Shown here: piece by piece, positions 1 through 12,100 of the stretch
Position numbering within the stretch: position 1 is the stretch's first letter
Layout: the number at the start of each line of letters is the position of its first letter
Source of the DNA: Agapetus fuscipes
Taxonomy: Eukaryota; Arthropoda; Insecta; Trichoptera; Glossosomatidae
DNA: 64,000 nt
Assembly: GCA_951799405.1 (NCBI GenBank)
Contig: OX637343.1
Location: 12,564,524 to 12,628,523 of the forward strand
Reading direction: 5' to 3'
Notes under the pieces: model-generated
What the model was told of the DNA's origin: nothing
The model's database searches: none
Seen by the model: the letters and a program-made list of their open reading frames with translations, nothing else
Program-made: the position numbers and the translations under genes

Positions 1-524
1 TTCTCTGATTTCTTTGCTAATTTTTCTTTGTAATCTAACTGAAATAACACACAAAAGTATTAGTAAAATATAAAAAAAGGAAACCATTTTGAGGATTTGT
101 TTTGTAATCATGAATACATTTTGGACAGCATTTTCTTGGATTGTTTCGATTCCTTCTTGGACATCTTCGATGTTGTACTTAGAATCACTTATATTTTCGG
201 ACATTTTATGAATATTATTTTAAATAAAATATTTTTCCCAATCTTGCTCTTAAATTTCCCGCTCCTGTTTTGTTTTTCTTATAAGCTATTTACACTCTAA
301 GCTACGCTAAAAATGGTAGGTGTACTCAAATGTATGATGTAGGCAAAGCATTTTTTTTCATATGACAAGCTAGCAGTTGACAGCGGTTGCGTTGCGTTTT
401 GTTGTGCGTGAAAAAACAAGAAAAACTTCATTTTATTTTTCATCAAAAATATCCAATTTATGTAGCAATCAAGAATTTGATTATAGTGCTGTCGGAAGAT
501 TATAATTTATTTTATTTCTTTGCG
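1..524. other. AT-rich DNA upstream of Cbp20
   Basis: No gene is recognised. The DNA is AT-rich with only short uninformative open frames. The last part must hold the promoter and 5' UTR of Cbp20, whose ATG is at 525, but no clear TATA box or other core element was identified. Confidence 0.5.
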
Positions 525-3500
525 ATGACTACCCCTACAGAACTCAGCTCCTACCGCGACCAACATTTTAAGGTTAGTATAGTATGCACTTTTCCTTTTA
601 AACATTCAAACAACTCTAAATCATATTCAAACTATTTGAAACCTGTAAGAAAATATTTTTCTGTCATTTATTTATGATTTTACCTAAAGAGCTTTGATAA
701 TTGTGATTAAATTGAAAAAATCTTGCAATGTTTCTGCAGCTGTCAAATTTTGGAAGCTTTCTTTTTTTCGAATCCGATTTGAATATTTTCGAACGTTTTA
801 TGTGTTGCCAGGGCTCAAGAAGTGAACAAGAACGTCTTCTTCGTACTACCACCACCTTATATGTAGGAAATTTGTCTTTCTATACCACCGAAGAACAAAT
901 TTACGAGTTATTTGGAAGATGTGGTGACATCAAGAGAGTCGTCATGGGTCTGGATAAATACAAAAAGACGCCATGTGGATTTTGCTTCGTGGAATATTAC
1001 ATTAGGGCTGATGCTGAGGCGTGTATGAAGTGAGTACCTATCACAAATCTAATCTAATCTAAGTTGCAAAGATATGTTATACATATATAATATATATATA
1101 TATTTGGATGACTTTTCTTCTTTTGGGCGCCCACCGCTCACTCTCTTCTTGTGAAGATGGTGGTCTTCAGCTCCTTCCTGAAGCGTTCCTCGCTGGTTTC
1201 CGTCCTCAGCTTCAAAGGCAGCCGGTTCCAGCACAACGGTCCCGCCGAACTGAACGCCCTATCCCCAAAGCCCGTTCTGCTCCGTCGAGATGGCATTTTC
1301 AGCTTGTTGATAGCATCACTCTGCGCCGAGCGAAGAGTGCACCGCTTATCAAAAATCTCGTCAAGCTTACATAGTTCGGCTAAGTACATTGGGGATTCAC
1401 ATTACATGCATTCTCACATGCAGACAGGTACAAGTTCGCGCTTGCACATGCCGCATGTGAACCTACAACATAAAAACCCAAATCTAAAATGCAAATACAC
1501 CCCGCAACTCTTGCCGTTCTTCCCTGAAACAGGGGTGACATTGGCAAAGTGAACCATTTTTTACAGCATGGGTGGTTAGCCGCATACCAACCTATAAGTC
1601 AAGGAACATGGTGATACTAGGAAATGATTAATTAAAGCTCAATAATAAACAATCTGTAATCAAATATAACAATGGCGGTTGATCTGTAATGTTGGCGGCT
1701 AGGGTTTGTTAAATTGTTATTTGTTTTCTGTTTAGTTTTGATAATATTATTATTTACTGATTTATAAAATGTAATCTGTTGTGTATGTTCCTTGACTTAT
1801 AGGTTGGTATGCGGCTGACCACCCATGCTGTAAAAATGGTTCACTTTGCCAATGTCACCCCTGTTACAGGGAAGGACGGCAAGAGTTGCAGGGTGTATGC
1901 CCATTTTAGATTTGGTTTTTATGTTGTAAGTTCACATGAGGCATGTGCAAGCGCGAACTTGTACGTGTCTGGTTGTGAGAATGCATGTAATGTGAATCTC
2001 CAATGTAACATATCTTTGCAACATAGATTAGATTAGATTCTGTGCATTTTTGAAATTTGAAAAATAAGTGTAGAGTTTTTGGAGTTTTCTTTGCATTTGG
2101 AGGTTCAAATCTTGTATGGAAATAGTTTGATCATCATCGCTCAAAATGTTTATTATTTTAATTGAGTGGGAACGAAAAAGCTTAAAATAAAATTGTGACA
2201 TCACCTTGCTAGGTTATTACTTAAAGAGTATTCTGCATTTTGTTTTGGTTACTAAAGGTCCTAGTCACTTAGATTTCGACTGCTCCAAGGAAGAAGGAAT
2301 TAACTCCGAAATTGAGGTTTTTGACTTATTTCCATTTCTGAAGGTAACAAATCATTATCTTCATTCCAAGATGACAGCCGTGTCTCTATTTCTTTTAAAT
2401 TCGTTAATAAATTAATGTAAAAAATAGTTTAGGCATTGTTCTCCATGGAATAAATAACATTCAATTGGCTTTCCTGCAAAACTGTCTTTTGACTTAGTGC
2501 TGTCTTCCTTGGAGCAGTCGATTTGTGACTTCACTCCGTCAAGGAAAATCTTGAATCTTCTGACTTCATTAAACTAAATCATTCGGCTGTAATCATCAGA
2601 TTGGTTGACCCTAAAACAACAGTTCAACCATCTTTTAAGTATTAGAAAATTGACTTAAAACTATATTAACAATTGAAGCATGTTGTGCGATAGTGGATGG
2701 TTAGAGGATGCATGGATAATGATTAATGGCATCAGTGTTGACCGGTTCGTAGTCCAGTGGCAACACTTCGGCCTCGTAAATGGGAGGTTGTGGGCTTGAA
2801 TCCCGGTGGAGCACAAAAAAATACCATTTATTAACATTACAAATATGCTCTTCGCTGGGTTGAAAAATTCATAATTTTTTTACCAAAGACCAGTCACTAA
2901 AGGTCCATCCAACCTTGCAGCAACTGGGTCTTGCTTGAATATTGGTGCTTTGTAGCAACGACCAAGCTCGTAAACACCTCTGCGGCACTACAACAAGTGT
3001 CATAGACCCCTAGAGTCTCTGAAATCTAGGGAGTCTCTTGCACAGGATTTCTTAAAAAATTGTGACAGATTTTAATTATATTTTTAGATATGTCAACTCT
3101 ACCCGATTAGATGACAGGATTGTGAGGTCGGATTGGGACGCAGGATTTGTGGAAGGACGGCAGTATGGCCGCGGCAAGACTGGAGGACAGGTACACATTT
3201 AATAAAAATGTTTCGGTTTTCTTATATTGAATTACTTATTATCATATAGGATTAATAGAGTTGTCGAGAGACTTCAAGGGCTGGCCTCTTGGTCAGAGAG
3301 CGGAAAGTTAATCGGCTACATATTAACTGGATGACTGGATGATCGGTCGGACTCGTAAATGGAAGTTTGTGGGTTCAAATCCCATCAGAGCACAAAAAAA
3401 TACAATTTATATTTTCAAATATGCTCTTTGTTGGGTTGAAAAATTAATATATCTTTACCAAAGGTCCATCCACCCTTACACCAACTGGGTCTTGCTTGAG

Positions 3501-4159
3501 AATTGGTGCTTTCTATAGCAACAACCAAGCAGGAAAAGGGATCTTGAGGTGTAATTCACACAAAATCAGCACTCACTAAACAAAGCATCTTAATATTATT
3601 ATTCTTAGTCACTATATGCTCATCATCTAAAAGTCTTCTAAAAGCAGTGCTTTGGTGTGCAAGTCATCTCTCTTTATCGGTTGCCATCCTCTTGAGCTTT
3701 GAATTGGAGGGATATTCCATGAGCTGCTTCAAATCCTGGAGGTTCTCGGGTGACCTTTTGTTCGTCTTCCCGAGATTTTTCTTCAAAGATGTTGCTAAAA
3801 AAGGTGTTACATTTAATTTAGTGTCCTATAAGTTTGGTTTTCATCTTCAAAATGTGACTTATAAGCTCTCTTCTTTCTTCTACTTCCTGCAAAACCTTTT
3901 TTGTGGGCTTCCCTTCGACACATGACATTACTATATGATATGATCGTAATATATTTAATAACAAAGTATGATTAAAATAAATTTATCGTCAAACGTGACT
4001 CTTGAAAAGTTCCACAAATGTTTTAATTTGGCTTTATTCTCATATTTATTTCACTTTTAGGTTAGGGATGAATACAGAATGGACTACGATGGGGGCAGAG
4101 GCGGCTACGGCAAAATCATCGCACAAAAAGTCACGCCCAACACCATTGAACATCGCTGA
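525..4159 (+). CDS. Cbp20: Nuclear cap-binding protein subunit 2 (CBP20), complete, 4 exons
   Basis: This encodes the small RNA-binding subunit of the nuclear cap-binding complex. With CBP80 it binds the m7G cap of pol II transcripts and acts in splicing, export and decay. Exons are 525-572, 812-1029, 3088-3190 and 4061-4159; all introns are GT-AG and the phases join to give 155 aa (the human protein is 156). The single RRM is clear: RNP2 LYVGNL at residues 32-37 and RNP1 CGFCFVEY at about 71-78. Tyr10 (in SYRDQHF) and Tyr33 (in LYVGNL) match the two cap-stacking tyrosines of human CBP20 (Tyr20, Tyr43). The conserved C-terminal run with [14 protein letters not shown] and DEYRMDYD follows. The N-terminus is about ten residues shorter than in human and the C-terminal tail differs. 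The ATG at 525 is chosen because it directly precedes the conserved [11 protein letters not shown]. Intron 2 (2 kb) carries several repeats. Family identity is near certain; exon edges are inferred from consensus sites. Confidence 0.95.
1046..1607 (-). mobile_element. R1 interspersed repeat (minus copy), split by a LINE end
   Basis: R1 is the commonest repeat here: about 250-280 bp, one end CCTTGACTTATAGGTTGGTA, the other end a short AGATT tandem. It has no coding capacity. This minus copy starts with the AATCT tandem near 1049, is interrupted at 1085-1384, and ends in the inverted CCTTGACTTATAGG near 1607. With the plus copy at 1789 it makes an inverted pair around a 180-bp spacer, all inside Cbp20 intron 2. 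Confidence 0.8.
1085..1384 (-). mobile_element. 3' end of a CR1/L2-like LINE inserted in R1
   Basis: Read on the minus strand, 1138-1389 encodes the end of a non-LTR retrotransposon protein, with motifs [22 protein letters not shown] and [10 protein letters not shown] that are typical of CR1/L2-like LINE C-termini. It ends with an AT-dinucleotide tail. A TACAT duplication at 1080-1084 and 1385-1389 flanks it and restores an uninterrupted R1 when removed, so this is a 5'-truncated insertion. Clade assignment is tentative. Confidence 0.75.
1789..2040 (+). mobile_element. R1 interspersed repeat (plus copy)
   Basis: A near full-length R1 copy. It starts TTCCTTGACTTATAGGTTGG and ends in an AGATT tandem. 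It faces the R1 copy at 1046-1607 across a 180-bp AT-rich spacer. Confidence 0.8.
2271..2526. repeat. Short inverted repeat in Cbp20 intron 2
   Basis: About 27 bp at 2271-2297 (core CGACTGCTCCAAGGAAGA) recurs inverted at 2501-2526. It could be a small decayed MITE. No target duplication was identified. Confidence 0.4.
2741..3056 (+). mobile_element. tRNA-derived SINE, family B
   Basis: The head resembles a tRNA (GTAGTCCAGTGG, then GGGCTTGAATCCCGG as a B-box-like motif). The body contains TTCGCTGGGTTGAAAAATTC and GGTCTTGCTTGA, and the end is GCACAGGATTTCTT. Other copies are near 3325, 4615(-), 43975(-), 44782 and 47435(-). Confidence 0.7.
3325..3610 (+). mobile_element. tRNA-derived SINE, family B
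   Basis: A second SINE-B copy (GGACTCGTAAATGG, GGGTTCAAATCCC, TTTGTTGGGTTGAAAAATT). Its 3' end is a variant: it runs through GGGATCTTGAGGTGTAATTC and ends in ATTATT, the same tail as the copy at 44782. Confidence 0.6.
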
Positions 4160-4614
4160 TCTACCATTGCTTACTTTATGTATTACTATATAACTGATTA
4201 GTAACAGAATTTCAAAGAGAAATTGTAAAACTTGACCCAGATCTGTAGTTTTCAGCATCAATCAAAATGAAAGAAATTAAGGATAAAAGAAAAACAGCTT
4301 TGTTTTGATTACGTGAGTACATCAAAAGACACAAGATAGCAGCGTTGTATGTCAGAAGAATAGAATAAAACAAAATAAATTGTTTGACAGTTATCACATG
4401 TCTGGCCCTACTAAGACTATGCCTTGAGCGTAGCCTTTTTGCCACGCCTATTGGCTTTGATGCTCCATTCTTTTTCTTTTATTTTGATCCATGGTTTTCA
4501 GTTTACAAAAGTCTGTTTGTAACAACACTAAAAATTTCTGTAATTTTTAAATCTTAATTTTCCTATCTTTTAATTTAAATTATTTAAATGGGGAAGATAT
4601 AATTTTTTTTTTTT
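4160..4614 (+). other. Probable Cbp20 3' UTR and flank
   Basis: No further coding sequence follows the TGA at 4157-4159. AATAAA hexamers at about 4364 and 4372 are the nearest polyadenylation signal candidates. Nothing else is recognised. Confidence 0.4.
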
Positions 4615-4940
4615 TTTTTTAAGAAAATCCTGTGCGGGAGACTCCCTAGATTCTGAAGACTCTAGGGGTCTATGACACTTGTTGTAGTGCCGCAGAGGTG
4701 TACGAGCTTGGTCGTCGCTACAAAGCGCCAATACTCGAGCAAGACCCAGTTGCTGTAAGGCTGGATGGACCCTTGGTGACCGGTCATTGGTAAGGGCTTA
4801 TGAATTCTTCAACCCAGCGAAGAGCACATTCAAAATATTAATGGTATTTTTTGTGTGCTCCGCCGGGATCCGAATCCACAACCTTCCATTTACGAGTCCG
4901 AAGTGTTGCCACTACGGACTACGGACCGGTCCGAGATGCC
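4615..4940 (-). mobile_element. tRNA-derived SINE, family B
   Basis: A nearly complete minus-strand copy: AAGAAATCCTGTGC-type end at about 4621, tRNA-like head with GATTCGAA-type B box (read inverted at about 4866) ending at ACCGGTCCG near 4930. A poly-T run at 4602-4620 is its A-rich tail on the other strand. Confidence 0.65.
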
Positions 4941-6020
4941 AACGACACGCGGTGTACCTGAGCGGTCACCCATCCAAGTACTGACCACGCCCAATGTTGC
5001 TTAACTTCGGTGATCTATGGGAACCGGTGCTTTCAACATGGCTAACGTCGTTGACAAATTTAGTAATATTCATTTGAATTTTAAATATGTTAGACTATTT
5101 GTGGTGAAGAACTTCATATTGTTGCTTATTTGGGAGCCAAAAATTAATTAAATTTTGACAATAATTCAAGACACAACACACACACTTATTATTAAGTGTC
5201 ATATTTTAAAACGAAAGATTTTTCTTTTCACATTTAATCGGAGTCTTATCCATTGCATTCTGTCTTCAATGTACTCGGCCGGGATAATTGTCAACGGCAT
5301 GCGTTTCACAATGCTGTAAAATATAAAAAAAAAACCCTGATTATCGGGAATTCATTTTTTATTTACCATAGGTGACGTCACATAAGGAAAAGGCTTTTTT
5401 AGTGTATCGAGCTCATTGTCATTGCTCTTTTTCTTCATGTGCCTATTCAAAATATTTGGCTATGAAAAAAGGCCTACTTTTGTTGAAACCTTTGTCTCTG
5501 GGTTTTCAGCCACGATGCCCAACTCTGTTCATTCTTTCTTGGAACAGATAAAGAAGTCATTTTTTTCTTCTGTATGTCTAAAGTAAATTTATGTTTGTCT
5601 ACTGACATATAGGAGTGATCATGTCAATAAAAACAATCTGCAATATTACTGTGGTGTTGCCTTCGTATTTAAGTCATCATCTCCTTTTTTTTTAAATCTC
5701 TGCTTTTCCCAAAGCAGCAACATTATGCAAGTGTCGCCATCTTGAAAAGTAAGTTTGTGAATAGTTATTAAGTATGAAGAAGTATAAATAAAACATTTTG
5801 TATATTTAAAATGGTCATTTTATTTTAGTGTAAAAAATAAAATACTAGATAACTTTATTAAAGAATTTATATTTTACATCTATTCTTATCGTATAGATTA
5901 AAAGTATAACAAAGCGTAATTGACGTAAGAGACAATAATTATGAAGATACAGATATAATACTAGAAGAAATGAGCGTAAGGATTACTTTTGCTTACACCG
6001 ACAATACTGGTCCATTTATG
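4941..6020. other. Intergenic, nothing recognised
   Basis: AT-rich DNA with homopolymer runs and several AATAAA motifs. No gene, RNA or defined repeat could be supported. Confidence 0.4.
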
Positions 6021-6023
6021 ATT

Positions 6024-6208
6024 GAAAAGGCTGATTTTAGTGTCGCGCTGACAACACGCTGACCGTCAGCACTGACAGGCAAAATATATGAACTTGTAGG
6101 AAGTGTTGCGTGCTGACAGCTACGCACCATTCTAAAACACTTCCTACAAGTTCATATATTTTGGCTGTCAGCGTGTTATCAGCGCGACACTAAAACCAGC
6201 CTTAATCT
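6024..6208. mobile_element. Hairpin MITE with terminal AAGGCTG
   Basis: An almost fully palindromic element. The left arm AAGGCTGATTTTAGTGTCGC is matched by the inverted right arm GCGACACTAAAACCAGCCTT, and an inner pair (ACTTGTAGGAAGTGTT and its complement) extends the stem. There is no coding sequence. Confidence 0.75.
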
Positions 6209-6389
6209 AGTTTAATACTCGAAAATCCAATTTTTCATGAGGAATGCAGTTGTCCATTTTTTTCATCAAAATAAAGACAGCTTTAACTCTTCTTTTTTTA
6301 GATGCTTGATATTGTTCCTTTTTCAGATTCATGCACTTTTTTAGATAAATGTGATTTTGTTAATCCAGATAATATATACACTCAGTAAT

Positions 6390-7140
6390 CGACTGAATGT
6401 AATGAAACTGAAGAATGCACGTTCATGTTGAATGGTACGAAAGTTGAAATTGTGGATGAATTTAGATACTTGGGAAGTATGTTTGAAAAGAATGGAAAGA
6501 TGACAAGAGAACTTGAGAATAGGGTGTGCAAGGGAAAGCAAGTGGTCGGTGCAATAGGAAGAATAGCAAAGAACAAGTGATTGACGATGGATCTGAGAAT
6601 GGCGGTACACAATGGCATATTGTTACCGACTTTGATGTATGGAAGTGAAGCATGGACAGTGAATGATAGCGAAATGAGTAAAGTATGTACAGTGGAAATG
6701 AAGCATTTGAGAAGTATGACAGGAAAAACTTTGAGGGATAGAGTTAGGAATGAATGGGTAAAAAAAGAATGTAATTTGAAAGAGGATGTGAAAGTTAAGG
6801 TACAAAAGAATGTGATGAGATGGTTTGGGCATGTGGAAAGAATGAAAGATGATAGACTGACAAAGTATGTATACAAAGAAAGTGTGAAAGGAAAAAGAGG
6901 GAAGGGACGACCGAGAAAAGTATGGAGTGATCAGATTGAGGAGATTGTGAAAGAATGGGATATACAAAGTGAGCGTAAAAGAAGAAAATGCATGAAAAAG
7001 GTGATGGATATGAAGGAATTGAAAGAGGTATGTCAGGATAGGAAAAAATGGAGGCAACTCTGCAGAGGCTCTGGCCACCCCTAGCGGAATGGCGACAGAG
7101 TTACAGAGAGAATCGACAGGACAAGAATGTCAAAGACAAA
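6390..7140 (+). mobile_element. LINE 3' end (reverse transcriptase C-terminal region)
   Basis: Translation gives FRYLGSMFEKNGKM, then one in-frame stop (6578-6580), then [38 protein letters not shown] and [11 protein letters not shown], running to 7084. These are hallmarks of the post-RT region of a lepidopteran non-LTR retrotransposon. The 5' part is missing. The stop and truncation make it inactive. Related fragments lie near 13620, 13925(-), 47105(-) and 53385(-). Confidence 0.85.
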
Positions 7141-8140
7141 AACTGTGACGTCACACAGCCAGGTTGGTAGCAAATAGGTAAATTTATTTTTTCTTACTGG
7201 TTGTTAGAGACCTTAGCCATATAGATCTCCAGCGTCTGCCTGCCGAGAAACAAATTTTGTACCAAGTATATTGTCCAAGCAAACTTGACAAAAGCTACAA
7301 TTTCAAGGCACGGATCGTCTTGGCCACTCTTCCATGCATCTTACTATTTAAACTAAACTTTTGGATTTATTTTAAAGAATAAGATGAATATATGGAATCA
7401 CAAAGTCATTGTCCATCCCGTTTTTTTTAAATCCTTGTTTGTACGGATCAAACTGAACGTAGTAAAAATTGGAACTAACATTGCCATTGTGTAAAACATT
7501 ACTTTTAATAATTCAATGTGATGTCAAGTATTGTGTCAAAATAAAATCCATTGATTTTGATAAGTTCGAAGGCCCATAAGTCATAACAGAGGCCTCATTG
7601 AACTGTCATCTTGATTTGAGTTTAACCCCGCTACCTTCAGGTTACTTTCCGAGAAATAGACAAAAAATAATCAAGTTTCGAAACCACAATGTACGCACTC
7701 CTGACTTTTGAAGAGTATTATGAAAAATTACAAAATGTCAAACAAACAACCAAAAATTTAGCCTGTCCTTGATTAACTAACTTGTCTAGACTTGCAATGA
7801 CATGACATTAGAACTCAGGCGGACGTCAGACGATTTGTAGTTTTCAAATATGTTATTTCTTCTCAAGCGCGTACATGATACGGGATGTAGCAGAATGGTA
7901 CACTCAAAGTTTTCGTATCGAATATGTTATTATGGTTATTATGCATATGGCGGTTAAGCCGTGTACATCTGTAGCTTCTGGCTATACACGATTCATTTGT
8001 GAAACTCAAAAAATTAAAACCTAAACTTAATTCCAGGATGTGCACATTAAAAAGATTTTGATAACTCAAAAGACAATGAAACGTTACCTGATAAATATCA
8101 ATTAGAATTATTTTTTTATTTGAATTTTACCTCTGAGACC
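7141..8140. other. Intergenic, no gene recognised
   Basis: 7141-7215 resembles a dispersed repeat also seen at 15913-15988 and 28660-28790 (GTGACGTCAC, GGTTGCTAG). The rest is AT-rich without recognisable content. Confidence 0.4.
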
Positions 8141-8144
8141 AAGA

Positions 8145-8300
8145 TTGACCCCCCATGCTGTAGCTTGGTTTATTTTTGCCAATGCCACCCCGTTTCAGAC
8201 AAAGCAGCAGTTTCAAAGCTTATGTTCATTTGAGGTTTGATTAATTTTACATGTACACATGCAGCGTGTTTAAAACGCAAACTTGCATGTGCATAGATTA
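8145..8300 (+). mobile_element. Degenerate R1 fragment
   Basis: Matches the middle of R1 (ACCCCCCATGCTGTA, TTTGCCAATGCCACCCCG, ACATGCAGCGTGTTT) with many changes. Confidence 0.5.
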
Positions 8301-8754
8301 TAATCAGTTGCTTAAAAAAGTTCAGTTTGTTTTAAGCGTAAAAACAAGGTTTTTAAAGATATATTCTTCTGTTAAAAGGGGCAACCAAAGGTAAAGCTTT
8401 AGTACTAAATAATAATTAATATTAAAAAACGTCTTTGGTGCTTCATCTCTCATATAAATTATGCTTATCGTTATTATAAAAATTCTAAGCATCTATTCAT
8501 TTCTTGATTTTGAATGTTAGTTTGACGCTTCTGCGTGTTGAATGGCATGCATAGATGCGAACTGCACTGAGTGCATGCCTCCCACACCAAATGGTTAACA
8601 TTCCTAAATTATTTTATCGTTATTAAATAAAATATCATCAATTATTTAATATTTGAAATTGAATCATACATTAAATGCACTATTTAATCATCTTTTGAGC
8701 TTAACGGCCTTTTCAGACACAAGACATTTTGCCCGGTTTGTCTATGGTATCGAT

Positions 8755-8865
8755 CAACATAAAAGAAATAGATGGAGCATCAGAGCCGTTTGATGTGCCA
8801 AAAAGAGTGCGCTCTAGGGTGTCTTTTGTACAAACGAGGTCTTGATATAATCGGTTTCCAGGAAA
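8755..8865 (+). repeat. Dispersed repeat shared with 25915-26010
   Basis: Segments AGATGGAGCATCAGAGCC and GTGCCAAAAAGAGTGCGC occur here and at 25915-26010 in the same order. The element type is unknown. Confidence 0.5.
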
Positions 8866-8867
8866 CT

Positions 8868-9030
8868 GAGTTGCAGGGTGTATGCTCATTTGAGATTTGG
8901 GTTTTTATATTGTAAGTCCACAGGCGGCATGTTTAAGCGTGAACTAATACGCGTCTGTTTGTGAAAATGCATATAATGTGAATCCTTAATGTTACATATC
9001 TTTGCAACTTAGATTAAATTAGATTACACC
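8868..9030 (+). mobile_element. R1 fragment, first part missing
   Basis: Starts inside R1 at GAGTTGCAGGGTGTATGC and ends in the AGATT-type tandem. Confidence 0.6.
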
Positions 9031-9130
9031 CGGCACCGGATAGAAAAAACCATAGACAAACTGGGTAGAATGCATCTAGTGCCTAATGGCTGTAATTCTT
9101 GAGGCACAGTATTGTTCCTGTAATGCAATA

Positions 9131-12100
9131 CTATAAAAAGCGGCACGGTCTGCTTTTCACCGCAGGTTTTTGAACGCACGCTCTTACAGCAGCAACAATG
9201 ACGTCTTCCAGTCCTTCAGATTTCAACGCAGAACACTCCAGGAAGTAAGCGGCCCTGTAAACAGTATAAAAATAGGTTTGAAATCTTTTTTTCATTGAAT
9301 TTTGTTGATGATCTAGATCAGATTTGCTGTTTTCTAGTAATATCACTTTTAAATACTTTTTATTTATGAAAATAGATTAGTGAAGAGGAATGCTATTCAA
9401 CAACCTATTCTGCATGGCCAGAAACAGGTAGGTATTCATATCATCAATTAATAATTCATTATTGTTTATTTTAATGACTTATTAATTAATAATTACCCAA
9501 TAACAGATGTTGAACCAGGGTCAAAGTTATAGTAAAATAACCCAGGTGGGGATTGAACCAACGTTGTTCTATTCCAAACACGCTAGAAAGATCAACCCGC
9601 TTGGCCCCCTCGGCCATAACACTGACTTATCAAAAGATTCTTCAGATGGCGCTACATCCCATATCTCTCCTTGAGCTTCTGTAACATTTCCCTCTACCTC
9701 CTCTTGTCCTCAGCGGCCGACTGCCAACTTGTATTCTGGAGAAGCTACGCTGCTTATCAAAAGACATGTAGTTTGAATTCCAGCAGAGCTCAAGAATTCA
9801 TAAGCAATTTTGGAATTCCTATTGAGGACATTTTGTGAATTTATGAATGTTGCACACAGTGAATATATTTTTATTGCATATTGTTTACTCTGAAATACTT
9901 TCTACTCTCAAAACTTTTATGTAATTCTTACTACTTACTGTATTATTTTAAATGTTAGAACTTTATGTACGTAATATGTTTATTTTTTTATTCCTTGACT
10001 TATAGGTTAGTATAAGACTGACCACCCATACTGTAAAAAATGGTTCACTTTGCCAATGTCACCCCTGTTCCAGGGAAGGTCAACTATGTTATAAAAAAAG
10101 TTATTTGTAATTAAAATCAAATAAATATAATCTTACTTGATTTTCTTCCTGAGCCTCTTGCCCTCTGCCACAGTGACCAAACGAGCTAAGTCATCTTTTG
10201 ATTCTGTTTCTCTCAAATCTGATTTAGTTCCTGAAAGCAGGAAAAGATAAATTACATGACTGGATGTTCCTCCTATTCCTTCATCAACAATGATACGATA
10301 ACCCTGGGTGGGCCTCCTTGATCAGCCACCGCTGCCTATCCAACGCCTTTCTCCTCCAGTCCCATATTACCAGCCAGTCCGTCCAGCCAGCTTAATCTGG
10401 GTCTTCCCACTGCTTTGGGCTTCTTGGGATCCATAATCACAATAATCTTTTTCAGGCTCCCATCGTCCGTTAGCTAAATTTGACCCAGCCAATGAATGAA
10501 GTTTTTTGACTTTTATTGACCAGACAATATCAATGTCTTGGTACAAGTTCCTTCTTTCCCATATTTTTTCCCATTCTAATCACACATCCTGCCCTATTTT
10601 ATCCAATTTTCTAGTTACTTTATAGGAAATATTATTTTTCATCATTGCAATGGTCATCTTTTTGCATAGTTAGTTGTCACAAAATTAAAAAAAAATGGAG
10701 GAGATTAGGCATTCTTTTTATTCTTAGAATTTCAAAATATAAACAAATCTATGATTATAAGTGTTTTTAGGCTTTCATGGCCGGCTTCAGATGATGATGA
10801 TAAGGATGTAGAATCTATCTTTCCGGGCTTGTAGACCATGTTGAATAATTCTTTTGTAGGCTGCTTTATTCTTTTTGGAAGGCTGCTACGTTTCGTCAGT
10901 AACATAGGACTGACTTCTTCAGGGCTTGTACTTAGACTGAGTACAAGTACAAGCCCTGAAGAAGTCAGTCCTATGTTACTGACGAAACGTAGCAGCCTTC
11001 CAAAAAGAATAAAGCAGCCTACAAAAAAATTATTCAACATGGTCTACAAGCCCGGAAAGATGGATTCTACATCCTTATCATCATCAAATCTACGATTATT
11101 TTTGAAGATTAATACACGGAAGGATAGAAAATGGCATTATTTGTGTTTCTGCAAAATTCTAGTTAACATCTAATTCAAATAGAAGGTTTTCAATAACAGT
11201 AAATACGGTATTTTCATGAGTATTTATTTAAAATATTTGAATAGGAAATAGCAGTGTATCTCACCAACTAAGACTATGGGCGCACTGGGAGAGAAGTGTT
11301 TGATTTCTGGATACCATTTGGTCTCAATGTTCTCATACGAAGATCTGTTACCAATGGAATAGCACATTATGAAGCAGTTTGTCTGGAAAAGTAAAATATT
11401 CTTGAGTATTTCATTTAATATCACCATTTTCTATTACAAATTCCATCATATATAGGGAAAGTTGAAGATGATAAGCAAAAATGTTGGGATACACGGCAGG
11501 AACTGAACGTAGATCACAGCTAAAGGAGGGCGCTGTTATGAATGTATGGCCTTCAAACTGCTAAAATAAATGGGTATTACTTTTTTTATCCTTTAAAAAC
11601 TATTTCAAAAATATTAACAACTCAGAAAGCCTCACGCTGAAATATCAAACATAACGTTTAACAAGAGGACTCTGCACTATGTGAGTGTAGAGCTCTGACA
11701 TTTATGTATCACCTATACGCTGTTGCCTCTCCTGTCCGGCAAGCTGCTCCATATAGCTTACATAGGAAGTCAGAGAGCCATAGACATCGCCTGTCACTCG
11801 ACCAATGAGGAAGTTATATAGACTCGAAGAAGAAGAACATGGTATCATGTTACAGCTGTCCCTTGATAATCCTTCAGATGATGTTGGGCTACCGAACACT
11901 TGGGATTATAAAAAATGACTTTTCTGTAATGTATTGATGAGGTTAAAAGTAAAAAATTGGCTTGGATAGTGCCCCCTTTGCCGTTAGACCACTTGGACTT
12001 CCTTGATGTGGTGGGCAGACAATATCCAGGTCGACGTCAGAGTTCTTGGAGTAAGAGAACCATGGAAGGAAGCAGCACAAGATAGAGAGTTTGGGAGGGT

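Noticed and set aside
10732..11173. Two similar ~100-codon proteins on opposite strands
   Set aside because: They are the two arms of a palindrome read in each direction, not genes.
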